Below, piece after piece: positions 16,670 to 25,420 of a stretch of DNA of 64,000 nucleotides (positions are counted from its first letter, which is position 1; every line of letters starts with the position of its first letter). The DNA lies in contig CASDTU010000079.1 in NCBI GenBank assembly GCA_949283775.1, positions 1 to 64,000 on the forward strand. Direction: 5' to 3'. The position numbers were made by a program, and so were the translations under genes. The notes under the pieces are model-generated. The model was not told where the DNA came from. It made no database searches and saw only the letters and a list, made by a program, of their open reading frames with translations. Origin of the DNA: an uncultured Bacillota bacterium. GTDB taxonomy: Bacteria > Bacillota > Clostridia > Christensenellales > Borkfalkiaceae.

Positions 16670-17316
16670 GTTATCTCAGCGTTTATGCCCCTTGCTCTTA
16701 TGAAAAAATGATAGAGCGCTCGCGGTTCATTGCCAACATCGATCATGCGGAGAATGAAGAGGAAGCGAGGGCGTTTTTGCAAAAGATCCGCACGCAGCAT
16801 ATGCAGGCGACGCACAACTGCTTTGCGTATGTTGCGGACACACTCGGAAACCTCCTTCGTTTTTCCGACGACGGGGAGCCGCAGGGGACTGCCGGGATGC
16901 CGATCTTAGAGGTTTTGCGTAGCAAAAAGCTGATGCAGACGGTCGTTGTGATCACGAGATATTTCGGCGGGATCAAGCTCGGCAGCGGCGGATTGGTGCG
17001 CGCTTATTCGGGTACCGCCGCGGATGCTCTTGCGAAAGCGGATATTCGGGAATACACACCCTGTCAGGAACTGCTTTGCACCGTTCAATACGAAAATTTT
17101 GACGCTTTTAAGAAATTTTTATCCCAAAAGGATTGTACGATCGAAGATACGCAATACTCGGACAAAATCCGTGTAAAGGTAGCTGTCAAAGAAAATATAG
17201 CCGACAAGTTTTGCTCCGATGCCGCGGACTTTATGTCCGGAAAGATTGTTTTGGAAAAGGGAAAGGGATTTATTTTTCCGTTTCCGGTAACGGATTTGCT
17301 GCGGCAGAACGATTGA
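16666..17316 (+). CDS. YigZ/IMPACT family protein
   Basis: A 216-residue protein of the YigZ (UPF0029/IMPACT) family. The N-terminal domain has [20 protein letters not shown], the signature [18 protein letters not shown] and [24 protein letters not shown]1949-like ferredoxin-fold tail follows from about residue 135. Family members bind nucleic acid or ribosomal partners, but the bacterial function is not established. It overlaps the tyrS stop by four bases and is translationally coupled to it. Confidence 0.93.
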   Translation: MSYLSVYAPCSYEKMIERSRFIANIDHAENEEEARAFLQKIRTQHMQATHNCFAYVADTLGNLLRFSDDGEPQGTAGMPILEVLRSKKLMQTVVVITRYFGGIKLGSGGLVRAYSGTAADALAKADIREYTPCQELLCTVQYENFDAFKKFLSQKDCTIEDTQYSDKIRVKVAVKENIADKFCSDAADFMSGKIVLEKGKGFIFPFPVTDLLRQND

Positions 17317-17582
17317 AAAACAAGCGAAACGCGCCGTTTGAGAATATATCGGCGCAAAAAAGACTTGCGCGATGTGGTTTTATGCCGTTTCGTCTCCGGG
17401 TCTCTTAATCCTTTTGTTTTGAAGCTGTTTTTTTTGAACAATTAATGATTTTTTACCGGTGTTTTGACCGACGCATTTTATTTTATGGATGTGGTCGGCA
17501 AGGCGTATCAAATTATTTATTTAATCGGAACGGAATCGAAAAAATCGATTGTGCTAATCGAAAGAATGTGTTTCGCAAATTA
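17317..17582. other. Intergenic stretch before the ilvE promoter
   Basis: No gene is visible. A short inverted repeat (GCGCCG...CGGCGC, about 17330-17356) lacks a T-run on the + strand. No T-box or leucine/isoleucine leader features were recognised upstream of ilvE. Confidence 0.4.
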
Positions 17583-17611
17583 TTTACAAGTGGAAACAGT
17601 TGTGGTATAAT
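17583..17611 (+). promoter_or_regulatory. Promoter of ilvE
   Basis: TTTACA (17583-17588), 17 bases, TATAAT (17606-17611), 59 bases before the ilvE start. Confidence 0.75.
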
Positions 17612-17670
17612 TGTAAACAGAAGGAAGAAAACAGCGGATTGATGCTGTTTAGAAAAAAGGAAGTGTTATT

Positions 17671-18729
17671 ATGGAGATCATCAAAGCAACAAAGTTAAAG
17701 GAAAAGCCTGCCGACCAAAGCAAACTCGGATTCGGCAAATATTTTACCGACTATATGTTTACGATGCGGTATAATACGGAGAAGGGCTGGCACGATGCGA
17801 AGATCGAACCGTATGCGCCGGTATCGTTCGATTTGGCGACGACGGTATTCCATTATGCGCAGGGAATTTTTGAAGGGCTCAAAGCCTTTAAAAACGAAAA
17901 GGGCGAGATTCGGGTTTTTCGTCCGGAGGAGAATTTTAAGCGCATGAACCGTTCGGCAGAGCGGATGTGCATTCCGGCTATCGACGAAAAGTTTGTATTG
18001 GAAGGATTGTTTGAACTTCTGAAATTGGAGAAAGATTGGATTCCGACGGCTCCCGGTACTGCGCTCTATATCCGTCCGACGATCATTGCAACGAAGATCG
18101 CGCTCGGCGTACATGCGAGCACGGAATATCTTTTCTTTATTATTCTCTCGCCTGTCGGAAGTTATTATGCGCACGGGTTGGCGCCTACGCGCCTGTTGGT
18201 GGAGGATTACTACACGCGCGCGACGGTCGGCGGAACAGGTGAATCGAAATGTATCGCAAACTATGCAGTCAGTTTAAAGGCAGGGGAAGAGGCGGAAAAG
18301 AAGGGCTTCGATCAGGTTCTTTGGTTGGATGCAAACGAAAAGAAATATGTGGAAGAAGTCGGTTCCATGAATATGTTTTTTGTGATCGACGGAGAAGTCG
18401 TGACGCCTGCATTGGTCGGGTCGATTCTTCCCGGCATTACGAGAAAGAGCAGCATTGAGCTTTTGCGTGCGAACGGTTACAAAGTTTCCGAGCGCCGGGT
18501 TTCGATCGATGAAGTGATCGAGGCGCAAAAGTGCGGCAAGCTCAACGAGGCGTTCGGTACGGGTACGGCTGCCGTTATTTCTCCGGTCGGGACGATGGAA
18601 TATAAGGGCGTAGATTATGTCGTGAACGGCGGCGAAATGGGCAAAATAACAAAGTGGCTGTATGACACGATCACCGGCATTCAGACCGGAAGATTAGAAG
18701 ATAAATTCGGGTGGGTAACAAAACTTTGA
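17671..18729 (+). CDS. ilvE: Branched-chain amino acid aminotransferase
   Basis: A 352-residue fold-type IV PLP enzyme that interconverts Leu/Ile/Val and their 2-keto acids. The size matches the longer BCAT form. Markers are FHYAQGIFEGLKAF, the lysine-bearing CIANYAVSLKAGEEAEKKGF, DQVLWLDANEKKYVEEVGSM, and the phosphate-binding FGTGTAAVISPVG. RBS AGGAAG lies seven bases before the ATG. No other ilv/leu gene is in the window. A hypothetical gene begins inside its last 19 bases. Confidence 0.96.
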   Translation: MEIIKATKLKEKPADQSKLGFGKYFTDYMFTMRYNTEKGWHDAKIEPYAPVSFDLATTVFHYAQGIFEGLKAFKNEKGEIRVFRPEENFKRMNRSAERMCIPAIDEKFVLEGLFELLKLEKDWIPTAPGTALYIRPTIIATKIALGVHASTEYLFFIILSPVGSYYAHGLAPTRLLVEDYYTRATVGGTGESKCIANYAVSLKAGEEAEKKGFDQVLWLDANEKKYVEEVGSMNMFFVIDGEVVTPALVGSILPGITRKSSIELLRANGYKVSERRVSIDEVIEAQKCGKLNEAFGTGTAAVISPVGTMEYKGVDYVVNGGEMGKITKWLYDTITGIQTGRLEDKFGWVTKL

Positions 18730-19070
18730 TTTTCGATAAATTATTTCCGAAAAAAGCGAATGAAAAAGCGATCAAAAAATTCTGGAAAGAATTTGAAGAG
18801 CGCGCGGATTTGTATGCCAATATTTTACAGGATGACGAGACGGACAGCGACGATTATCTGTGGATGATGGGCATGGTGCGAAAGTCGCTGAAAATGTGCT
18901 GTCTGGATACGACGGTAGGGTATGATTTCACGTTTGAAAAGCACCGTGAACCGCCTCGGCTTGTGTTTTTTAATAAGAACGACGATTATCTGCGCAGTGT
19001 CGGAGAAAAACTCTTGCAATATTATCCTGCGTCGTTAAAAAATGTAATAGCGTTCACCGTTGCGGAATAA
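18711..19070 (+). CDS. Conserved-looking hypothetical protein
   Basis: A 119-residue acidic protein that I do not recognise. It is rich in aromatic and charged residues (KFWKEFEERADLYANIL; DDYLWMMGMVRKSLKMCC) and has no signal or membrane segment. The start is uncertain: a GTG at 18711 overlaps the ilvE end by 19 bases, while a TTG at 18726 would give 114 residues and could use GGGTGGG as ribosome binding site. Gene overlap implies cotranscription with ilvE. A clear terminator (19104-19134) follows. Confidence 0.7.
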   Translation: MGNKTLIFDKLFPKKANEKAIKKFWKEFEERADLYANILQDDETDSDDYLWMMGMVRKSLKMCCLDTTVGYDFTFEKHREPPRLVFFNKNDDYLRSVGEKLLQYYPASLKNVIAFTVAE

Positions 19071-19103
19071 ATCGCTTTAAAAATTCAACAAACATACAAT
19101 ATC

Positions 19104-19134
19104 AATTCCGCGCCTTTTTGGCGCGGAATTTGTT
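19104..19134 (+). terminator. Intrinsic terminator of the ilvE transcript
   Basis: AATTCCGCGCC and GGCGCGGAATT (11-bp perfect stem, TTTTT loop) are followed by TGTTATAA. Confidence 0.75.
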
Positions 19135-19162
19135 ATAAATCATAAATTTATACAGTTTTAAT

Positions 19163-19180
19163 AGTACCATGTCAGACATA
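19163..19180 (+). repeat. Dispersed 18-bp palindromic motif, copy 2
   Basis: AGTACCATGTCAGACATA lies 22 bases before the recX start and just after the ilvE terminator. It differs from copy 1 at one base. The flanks TTTTAAT and AA are shared with copy 3. Confidence 0.75.
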
Positions 19181-19202
19181 AAATCGGTAAAGAGGTGTTT
19201 TC

Positions 19203-19814
19203 ATGGCGGAAATAACGTCTATTACGCCGCAAATTAAAGACAGAGAGAGAGTGAATATTTATCTGGACGGAAAGTTTTATTGCGGCATAAAATTGAAAAC
19301 GGCGCTGCGCTGCCGTTTGAAAGTAGGCGATCATATTGAGTTTTCGCGCCTCGATGAAATTCAGTTGGAGAACGAAAAATCCCAGGCTCTGGATAAAGCG
19401 ATGACGCATCTGACCGCATCGATGAAGACGCAGGGACAGATGCGGGATTTTTTAAAGAAAAAGGGCTATGTGGATTTGGTAATCGACGCCGTATTGGAAA
19501 AATTAAAGGAGTACGGTTTTGTCAACGACGAAGAATATTGCCGGCAGTTTGTGGAGAGTGCTTCCAAAAACAAGGGCAAGCGCCTGCTCGCCGTGGAGCT
19601 GAAAAAGCGCGGTGCGGCGGAAGACAGTATTGTATCTGTATTGGAGGATTTGCAGGATGAATCGGACGCCGCAAAGTCGGTGCTCGGTAAATATATGAAA
19701 GACCGCGAGATCACGAGAGAGAACCTTCAAAAGGCGTATCGGCATTTGCTGTCGAAAGGGTTTGATTATGATACGGCAAAGGATGCGATTTCGTCTTTGA
19801 AAGATGACGAATAA
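19203..19814 (+). CDS. recX: Recombination regulator RecX
   Basis: A 203-residue RecX, a cytoplasmic modulator of RecA filaments. It has the usual front segment (ITPQIKDRERVNIYLDGKFY) and three tandem three-helix repeats, recognisable by KTQGQMRDFLKKKGY, YGFVNDEEYCRQFVESASKNKG and LLAVELKKRGAAEDSI. The RBS AGAGGTG precedes ATG by five bases. recA is not nearby. The stop region overlaps a possible 34-residue ORF, and the nnr gene follows. Confidence 0.92.
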   Translation: MAEITSITPQIKDRERVNIYLDGKFYCGIKLKTALRCRLKVGDHIEFSRLDEIQLENEKSQALDKAMTHLTASMKTQGQMRDFLKKKGYVDLVIDAVLEKLKEYGFVNDEEYCRQFVESASKNKGKRLLAVELKKRGAAEDSIVSVLEDLQDESDAAKSVLGKYMKDREITRENLQKAYRHLLSKGFDYDTAKDAISSLKDDE

Positions 19815-19908
19815 GGGCTTATCGGAAGCCGAATACGAGTATGCCAAAAAGGTATATGGAAAAGAAAAAAGCCGTTTAAGGAGGGAAAATCGATGCAGGC
19901 TGTTTTGA
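19804..19908 (+). CDS. Possible small ORF between recX and nnr
   Basis: A 34-codon frame starts with ATG at 19804 inside the last codons of recX and ends inside the nnr start region. The peptide is highly charged (SEAEYEYAKKVYGKEKSRLR). It might only provide translational coupling from recX to nnr. I find no family resemblance, so this is weak. Confidence 0.25.
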   Translation: MTNKGLSEAEYEYAKKVYGKEKSRLRRENRCRLF

Positions 19909-21383
19909 CTTGTGCGCAGATGCGCGCTGCGGATAAATATACGATTCAGACGCTCGGAACGCCGTCGCAGGAATTGATGGAACGGGCGGGCAGCGCGATC
20001 GCGGAAGAGGCTGAAAAAATCCTGCGGCTGAAAAATCTGCACTCGGTTTTGGCGGTATGCGGCGGAGGAAACAACGGCGGCGACGGCTGGTGTGTCGCTC
20101 GTCTGCTGGCGGAACGGGGGTATAGGACGGCCGTCTATACGCTGACGGATAAATTCTCTTCGGACTGCGCTTTGCAGAAAGAAAAATACCGCGGCTTGGT
20201 CTATACGCAGTTTCCGGAGGAATCGTTTGACATGATCGTCGATGCGGTGTTCGGGACGGGATTTCACGGTGCGCCGGAAGGCGTGTTTTTGGATGCGATC
20301 GAAAAGATCAACCGAAGCGGAGCTTTTGTTTTATCCGCCGATATTCCGAGCGGATTGAACGGGGATACGGGTACGTATTTTTCTTGCGTCAAAGCGGATT
20401 GCACCGTTACGATCGGAGAGCTGAAGGGCGGCTTGCTGCTTGCGGACGGTGCGGATGTATGCGGCAGAATCCTGCGCAAAGATATCGGGATCACGCTTGC
20501 GGAACGCGCGCAGGCAGGTAGAAGCGAGGCGAAAGATTTTCTGCGTTTATTTCCGCCCAAAAAACAAAACACGAATAAGGGAAGTTTCGGAAAAGCGGTG
20601 ATCATCGGCGGGAGCGTACAGTATTCCGGCGCGCCTCTTTTGTCGGTATCGGCGGCGCTTCGCTGCGGCTGCGGATATACCGAACTCATATTGCCGCAGG
20701 AGCTTTTCTGTTATTGCGTCGGAAAATTGCCGGAGATCATTTTGACTGCGGCGCCTTCGCAGGAAGGAATGTTTTCGTATGATGCGGAGTTTTTAAGAGA
20801 AAAGATCAAGGGCGCGGACTGTATTGCGATCGGTATGGGCTGCGGCGTATCGCGCTCGCTGTACGATATGATCGCTTTTTTGCTCTCGGAGTATCGCGGA
20901 ACGCTGCTTATCGATGCGGACGGGATCAACAGTTTGGCGAAATTCGGGGCAGATGTTCTGCGGGAAAAGGGATGCCGCGTGATTTTGACGCCGCATCCGA
21001 AAGAATTTTCAAGGCTCAGCGGGGAAGATTTTACGCAGGTTTTGCAAAACGGCGCGCAGCTTGCAAAAAAATTTGCCGCGGAATACGGCGTCTTGATTGT
21101 TTTGAAGGGACATACGAGCGTGATCACAAACGGTAAATTTACGATTTTCAATACCGAAGGAACGCCTGCTTTGGCAAAGGGCGGGAGCGGAGATGTCCTT
21201 TCGGGTATCGTTGCGTCGATTGCGGCAAGAGGCGTAAACGCAATGGATGCGGCGGCGTGCGGCGCTTTTCTGCTTGGGAGAGCGGGAAGAATGGCGGAAG
21301 AAAAGCTCGGCGAATATTCCGTAACGCCTTCCGACGTCATACAAAATCTTCCTGCCGCGATTTTATCTTTAAAAGCAGAATAA
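19893..21383 (+). CDS. nnr: Bifunctional NAD(P)H-hydrate repair enzyme (epimerase + ADP-dependent dehydratase)
   Basis: A 496-residue fusion. The N-terminal YjeF_N domain (to about residue 210) contains GGGNNGGDGWCVARLL, which epimerises damaged NAD(P)H hydrates. The C-terminal ribokinase-like domain contains GSFGKAVIIGGSVQYSGAPL, DADGINSL, LTPHPKEFSRL and the catalytic GTPALAKGGSGDVLSG, which dehydrates the S-hydrate using ADP. Length and domain order are normal. RBS AAGGAGGG precedes the ATG. It is a housekeeping metabolite-repair enzyme. Confidence 0.95.
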   Translation: MQAVLTCAQMRAADKYTIQTLGTPSQELMERAGSAIAEEAEKILRLKNLHSVLAVCGGGNNGGDGWCVARLLAERGYRTAVYTLTDKFSSDCALQKEKYRGLVYTQFPEESFDMIVDAVFGTGFHGAPEGVFLDAIEKINRSGAFVLSADIPSGLNGDTGTYFSCVKADCTVTIGELKGGLLLADGADVCGRILRKDIGITLAERAQAGRSEAKDFLRLFPPKKQNTNKGSFGKAVIIGGSVQYSGAPLLSVSAALRCGCGYTELILPQELFCYCVGKLPEIILTAAPSQEGMFSYDAEFLREKIKGADCIAIGMGCGVSRSLYDMIAFLLSEYRGTLLIDADGINSLAKFGADVLREKGCRVILTPHPKEFSRLSGEDFTQVLQNGAQLAKKFAAEYGVLIVLKGHTSVITNGKFTIFNTEGTPALAKGGSGDVLSGIVASIAARGVNAMDAAACGAFLLGRAGRMAEEKLGEYSVTPSDVIQNLPAAILSLKAE

Positions 21384-21639
21384 AATAAATTTTTCAACTC
21401 TTTTGCCTTTATCGGTTTTGCCGCGCCGGTTTAGAAAAATTGGTTTTATTCAAGTTTTCTTTTATTCAAAGAAAGTGGAACTTTTCTGCGCGTAAGTATC
21501 TTATGCGGTCGTGTTAAAAATGAAATGGATATTTCTTTTTCAATTAGAGAAATAGCTCTCAGCTTTTATAGTTACTGCTGTGGGAATGCGTCTGTTTTAT
21601 ATAAGTAGCGGATATAAAAAAGAATTGTAGGGGGAATTT

Positions 21640-22008
21640 ATGAAAAGAAAAAACCTACGTCCATTATCCGCAAACTATTGGATAAGTTCATTTTTTTTTG
21701 TGTTTGGTTTTTTGTTTGTGGTTTTTGGCGGAGCATTTCGAATTGATTCCGCAAAAGTAGGAAAAAGGTTTGCGTTTTTCTATATGTTTTTGTGTTTGGT
21801 AATCTTTTCTCTTTGCAGTGGTCCGTTGATTTTCTGGGTTTTATTTTTTCAAAGCAGGCTAGGGGCTCGATTGTTCCTTATTATAACGTTGGTGCTTACT
21901 TATTTTGTAGTTTTTGCGGGAACATTTTTTTGTTTTTTGGTTTTAAAAAAGTTGGATGTTTTGATTTTGCAAAGGCAAGCAGAGCTAATCCAAAAAGATC
22001 TGTTGTAA
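21640..22008 (+). CDS. Small membrane protein of unknown function
   Basis: A 122-residue, A/T-rich gene with three strongly hydrophobic segments (about residues 14-33, 45-68 and 78-102) and charged ends. It is Phe-rich and I do not recognise it. RBS GTAGGGGG lies before the ATG. The 256 bases upstream show no clear promoter beyond AT-rich sequence. It lies between nnr and mazF. Its composition differs from the flanking genes, which may mean recent acquisition. Confidence 0.6.
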   Translation: MKRKNLRPLSANYWISSFFFVFGFLFVVFGGAFRIDSAKVGKRFAFFYMFLCLVIFSLCSGPLIFWVLFFQSRLGARLFLIITLVLTYFVVFAGTFFCFLVLKKLDVLILQRQAELIQKDLL

Positions 22009-22145
22009 AGAATGGGAAAGAGTATAAAAAACCTTGCAGTGGCAATACTATTTTTGGAAGATTACTCCGAACGGTTTTTGCGGCTTTTTACATATACTGT
22101 TAGGGGAGGATTTTCCGAAAGAGAAAGTAAGCGAGGTTGCGACAA

Positions 22146-22496
22146 ATGGAAATCAGAAGGGGGGAGCTGTATTACGCCGATCTGAGTCCTGTGGTGGGCA
22201 GCGAACAGGGCGGAGTACGCCCCGTTCTTGTCGTACAGAACGATATCGGAAACAAATATTCTCCGACGATCATTGCGGCGGCTGTAACGAGCAAATTGAC
22301 AAAGGCAAAGCTACCCACGCATATTGAAATTTCCGGCCATAGTTTCGGATTGCAAAAAGATTCCGTAATTTTATTGGAACAAATCCGAACGCTGGATAAA
22401 AGACGGTTGAAGGAGCGGATCGGGACTTTGCCGGAAACGACGATGCGCAGGGTTGACGGCGCTTTGTTGATCAGTTTGGGATGTGCCAAAATGTAA
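22146..22496 (+). CDS. MazF/PemK family endoribonuclease toxin without visible antitoxin
   Basis: A 116-residue MazF/NdoA-like ribonuclease. Markers are [20 protein letters not shown], the catalytic-loop [35 protein letters not shown] and the C-terminal ALLISLG. The start is ATG 22146, nine bases after GAGG; a TTG at 22137 abuts that site. No antitoxin-like frame is found in the 137 bases upstream or directly downstream. In Bacillus the antitoxin gene precedes ndoA, so this looks like an orphan chromosomal toxin. A hairpin terminator follows at once. Confidence 0.93.
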   Translation: MEIRRGELYYADLSPVVGSEQGGVRPVLVVQNDIGNKYSPTIIAAAVTSKLTKAKLPTHIEISGHSFGLQKDSVILLEQIRTLDKRRLKERIGTLPETTMRRVDGALLISLGCAKM

Positions 22497-22506
22497 ATGT
22501 AAAAAC

Positions 22507-22545
22507 AAGAGCGCGAATGCAAGTTTTGCATTCGCGCTCTTTCTA
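22507..22545 (+). terminator. Intrinsic terminator after mazF
   Basis: A 16-bp perfect stem, AAGAGCGCGAATGCAA with TTGCATTCGCGCTCTT, and a GTT loop. The T-tract is short (TCT), but the stem is very strong. Confidence 0.75.
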
Positions 22546-22625
22546 TACGCTCTCTCTATATTCGGTATCGGAAATGATTTTTTTAAGTTTAAAGCGCAAA
22601 AAGGAAGGCAAAGGATAAAAAATCG

Positions 22626-24302
22626 TCAACGGTTTTGCGGCTCATCGTCATTTTCGCGGATCTCCACGCGCCGAATTTTACCGCTGATCGTTTTAGGCAA
22701 TTCGTTTACGAATTCCACCACGCGCGGATATTTATACGGAGCGGTCGTCTTTTTGACATGGTTTTGAAGTTCTTTGATCAATTCGTCACTGGCTGTATAG
22801 CCCTTTGCGAGGACGATTGTAGCTTTGACAAGCTGTCCGCGCACGCCCTGCGTATCTGCAACTCCGGTGATGGCGCATTCCAAAACGGCAGGGTGTTCCA
22901 TCAAGGCGCTTTCGACTTCGAATGGCCCGATGCGATATCCCGAGCTTTTAATGATGTCGTCTTTTCTGCCGACAAACCAGTAATAGCCTTCGCTGTCGCG
23001 GTAGGCGAGATCGCCCAAATGATAATATCCGTCGTATTTTACGGTAGAGGTGAGGTTGTCGTCGTGATAATATCCGTCAAACAAGCCTTCCTGTTCCTCG
23101 CGAAGTCGGATGCACATTTCGCCGGTTTCGCCTTGTTCTACGGGTTTTTCCTCATCGTTCAGCAGCTGAACGTAATACAGCGGGGAGGGTTTGCCCATGG
23201 AACCGGGGCGAATATCCACGTATTCGGAAAACGCGGCGCAGACAATGGTCGTTTCCGTTTGGCCGAAGCCCTCGTAAATGACATGGCCGGTTTTTTGCCG
23301 GATTTGCCGATAAATTTCGGGGTTTAAGGCTTCGCCGGCGGTCATCATATAGCGGATATTGGACAAATCGTACTTGCTGAGATCGGTTTTGATCATGAAC
23401 CGATAGACGGTCGGGGGAGCGCAGAAAGTATTGACTTTATATTTTGCAATTTGTTTCAGAAGATCGTCGGGATCGAATTTGCTGTGGAAGTCATAGACAA
23501 AGATCGCTGAGCCGCAGAGCCATTGTCCGAACAGTTTTCCCCAGCTTGCTTTTGCCCAACCGGTTTCCGCAAGCGTAAAATGAAGTCCGTCGTCTATGCA
23601 GTTGAGCCAATATTTTGCGGTAATGATATGTGCCAGGGTATAGCGCTGGCTGAGGCAAACCATTTTCGGCAAGCCGGTGGTTCCGGAAGTAAAATAGATG
23701 AGAATGATATCCGATTTTTTTCTTTCCGCCGCATAGGGGGTGGAAAGGACGTCGCTCTGTGCCTGAGTTTCCTGCGAGAAATCGATAAAGCCCGCGCGTT
23801 TTCCCAAAGTGGCGATCGACTGAACGCAGGGAACTTTTTTTGCGGCCTTATAGATATTTGTGCAGAGTTCATCGTCGTTGACGGAGACAACCATTTTGAT
23901 ATCCGCTTTTTCCATGCGGTAGACGAGATCTTTTTCCATCAGCATATGCGTTGCGGGGATGCCGATCGCGCCGATTTTCGAAAGCGCCATCAAAGTGGTC
24001 CAATACTCATATCTGCGCTGCAAGATGACGAGGACGGTATCGCCCTTGGAGATCCCGTGCGAGAGGAAAAAGTTTGCGACCTGATTGGATTTTTTTTGGA
24101 TTTCCGCAAAAGAAAAGATGCGCTCTTCCCCCAAATCGTCGCACCAGACGAGTGCGCGTTTGGAAGGTTCGAGGCGCGCATATTCGTCTACAACGTCGTA
24201 CGCGAAATTAAAGTTGTCCGGAATGTTCAATTTAAAATTATTGAAGAAATCCTCGTAATTTTGAAAATGATGAGCATTCGAAAAACGGTTTAAAAGATTC
24301 AT
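22626..24302 (-). CDS. AMP-forming acyl-CoA synthetase (medium-chain/acetate type)
   Basis: A 558-residue adenylate-forming ligase, which activates a carboxylic acid to acyl-AMP and then acyl-CoA. Motifs include the P-loop YFTSGTTGLPKMV, YEGFGQTETTI (A5), the hinge DLAYRDSEGYYWFVGRKDDI, SSGYRIGPFEVESAL (A8) and the catalytic Lys in PKTISGKIRR. Similarity is to the MACS subgroup; the exact acid is unknown. RBS GGAGAC is before the ATG. It is convergent with mazF and has its own promoter. Confidence 0.9.
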   Translation of the reverse strand: MNLLNRFSNAHHFQNYEDFFNNFKLNIPDNFNFAYDVVDEYARLEPSKRALVWCDDLGEERIFSFAEIQKKSNQVANFFLSHGISKGDTVLVILQRRYEYWTTLMALSKIGAIGIPATHMLMEKDLVYRMEKADIKMVVSVNDDELCTNIYKAAKKVPCVQSIATLGKRAGFIDFSQETQAQSDVLSTPYAAERKKSDIILIYFTSGTTGLPKMVCLSQRYTLAHIITAKYWLNCIDDGLHFTLAETGWAKASWGKLFGQWLCGSAIFVYDFHSKFDPDDLLKQIAKYKVNTFCAPPTVYRFMIKTDLSKYDLSNIRYMMTAGEALNPEIYRQIRQKTGHVIYEGFGQTETTIVCAAFSEYVDIRPGSMGKPSPLYYVQLLNDEEKPVEQGETGEMCIRLREEQEGLFDGYYHDDNLTSTVKYDGYYHLGDLAYRDSEGYYWFVGRKDDIIKSSGYRIGPFEVESALMEHPAVLECAITGVADTQGVRGQLVKATIVLAKGYTASDELIKELQNHVKKTTAPYKYPRVVEFVNELPKTISGKIRRVEIRENDDEPQNR

Positions 24303-24352
24303 AGGTAAATGTCTCCTGCGGCAAGTATCGCGCGGTTAAAATTCCACGAATT

Positions 24353-24381
24353 ATTATAGCATAATTGCAGAAAATAATAAA
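24353..24381 (-). promoter_or_regulatory. Promoter of the acyl-CoA synthetase gene
   Basis: On the reverse strand TTTATT (24381-24376), 17 bases, TATAAT (24358-24353), 51 bases before the start codon. The -35 box is weak. Confidence 0.5.
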
Positions 24382-24431
24382 GTATATTTTACGAAATCTT
24401 TTGAAAGAGTTTTAGTTTTTTGTATGAATAT

Positions 24432-24460
24432 TTGCAAAATGGGCAACAAAATGGTATAAT
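24432..24460 (+). promoter_or_regulatory. Promoter of the winged-helix/membrane pair
   Basis: TTGCAA (24432-24437), 17 bases, TATAAT (24455-24460), 33 bases before the ATG at 24493. Confidence 0.65.
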
Positions 24461-24492
24461 ACAGGCAAACGGAAAAACGGAAGGGAAAAAGT

Positions 24493-24864
24493 ATGCTGGA
24501 TAAACTGACATCGGCGATTTTAAATATCGTAAATGAACAGACGGACGGCAGTTATAAAGTGCTGGAAACGAGTGATTTTATCAATATGCTACCGGGCAGG
24601 GTCCGGACCGATGCCGCGGGGATCGAAAACGCGCTGCAATATTTATCGGAGCGCGGCTATATCGATCTGCGGTATTCGGAAAAGGGCACGTATTGCATCA
24701 CGTCATTGCCGAAAGGCAGGACGTATACGGAGAGTGTGATGGCGGACAAGTCCAAGGGCAAACGTACTTTTAAAAATCAGATGATCCTGACGTTTTTCGG
24801 CGCGATGCTGGGTGCGTTTTGCGGCGGCTGTCTTGCCGGGCTGCTGTTTTTGTTTGTATTGTGA
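24493..24864 (+). CDS. Winged-helix-like protein with C-terminal membrane anchor, copy A
   Basis: A 123-residue protein. Residues 1-75 look like a small winged-helix domain (NEQTDGSYKVLETSDFINML; ENALQYLSERGYIDLRYSEK). Residues about 98-123 form one glycine-rich hydrophobic segment ending at the C-terminus. The next gene has the same layout and length, with YTPERVEAILHSLELDDYFD matching the second helix region, so the two are paralogues. A tail-anchored DNA-binding or partner-binding protein is possible. I do not recognise the family. Confidence 0.7.
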   Translation: MLDKLTSAILNIVNEQTDGSYKVLETSDFINMLPGRVRTDAAGIENALQYLSERGYIDLRYSEKGTYCITSLPKGRTYTESVMADKSKGKRTFKNQMILTFFGAMLGAFCGGCLAGLLFLFVL

Positions 24865-24879
24865 TCGGGAGAAAATTCT

Positions 24880-25239
24880 ATGCTGAATAAACAAGAGAAC
24901 GAGGTCATGCGCGCAGTATATGAAATGTGCGACGGAAAAGAGAGCTGTCTTGTAAGTCCCTTAGAGATCATGAGCATCTTGCCGGAAAAGCGGAAATATA
25001 CCCCGGAACGCGTTGAAGCGATTTTGCATTCCCTGGAATTGGACGATTATTTCGATTTGATAGAATCGGATCGGAAGGGGGAGAAGATGTACGTCATAAC
25101 GCTGCATGCAAACGGCATCGCATACAAGCGTACGAGCATCCAGATGAAGAGAAGCATCACTTTTAAAATTGTTTTATCGGTAGCCGGAGCGGTGATAACG
25201 TTCGTCGTCGGAAGGATTCTTGTCGGTATTTTTTCTTGA
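24880..25239 (+). CDS. Winged-helix-like protein with C-terminal membrane anchor, copy B
   Basis: A 119-residue paralogue of the preceding protein. It has a helical front (NKQENEVMRAVYEMCDGKES), a wing-like SDRKGEKMYVITLHANG, a basic stretch (KRTSIQMKRS) and a final hydrophobic segment (about residues 95-119). It begins 15 bases after the previous stop, so the pair is one transcript that ends at the hairpin 25248-25277. Function unknown; it precedes uvrB but has a separate promoter from it. Confidence 0.7.
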   Translation: MLNKQENEVMRAVYEMCDGKESCLVSPLEIMSILPEKRKYTPERVEAILHSLELDDYFDLIESDRKGEKMYVITLHANGIAYKRTSIQMKRSITFKIVLSVAGAVITFVVGRILVGIFS

Positions 25240-25247
25240 AGGCAGCG

Positions 25248-25277
25248 AAGCGCACAACAATTGTTTTGCGCTTTTTT
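25248..25277 (+). terminator. Intrinsic terminator of the winged-helix pair
   Basis: AAGCGCACAACAA and TTGTTTTGCGCTT form a 13-bp stem with one mismatch, followed by TTTT. It starts nine bases after the stop codon. Confidence 0.75.
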
Positions 25278-25354
25278 AAAGATAAAGCATCCGCATAATG
25301 CAAGACAGGTAAAATTTGTTTTTTGTTTTTTGCGCCTTTTCGGGAAAATATCGT

Positions 25355-25383
25355 TTGACTTGTTTTAAAAATCGCATTATAAT
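25355..25383 (+). promoter_or_regulatory. Promoter of uvrBA
   Basis: TTGACT (25355-25360), 17 bases, TATAAT (25378-25383), 38 bases before the uvrB ATG. I saw no clear LexA box. Confidence 0.7.
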
Positions 25384-25420
25384 AGTATAAACATATGTTT
25401 GCAAAAATCGGAAGAAGAGA

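Noticed and set aside
22034..22327. Antitoxin candidate upstream of mazF
   Set aside because: The frame runs into mazF out of frame. It has neither a ribbon-helix-helix nor an AbrB-like pattern.
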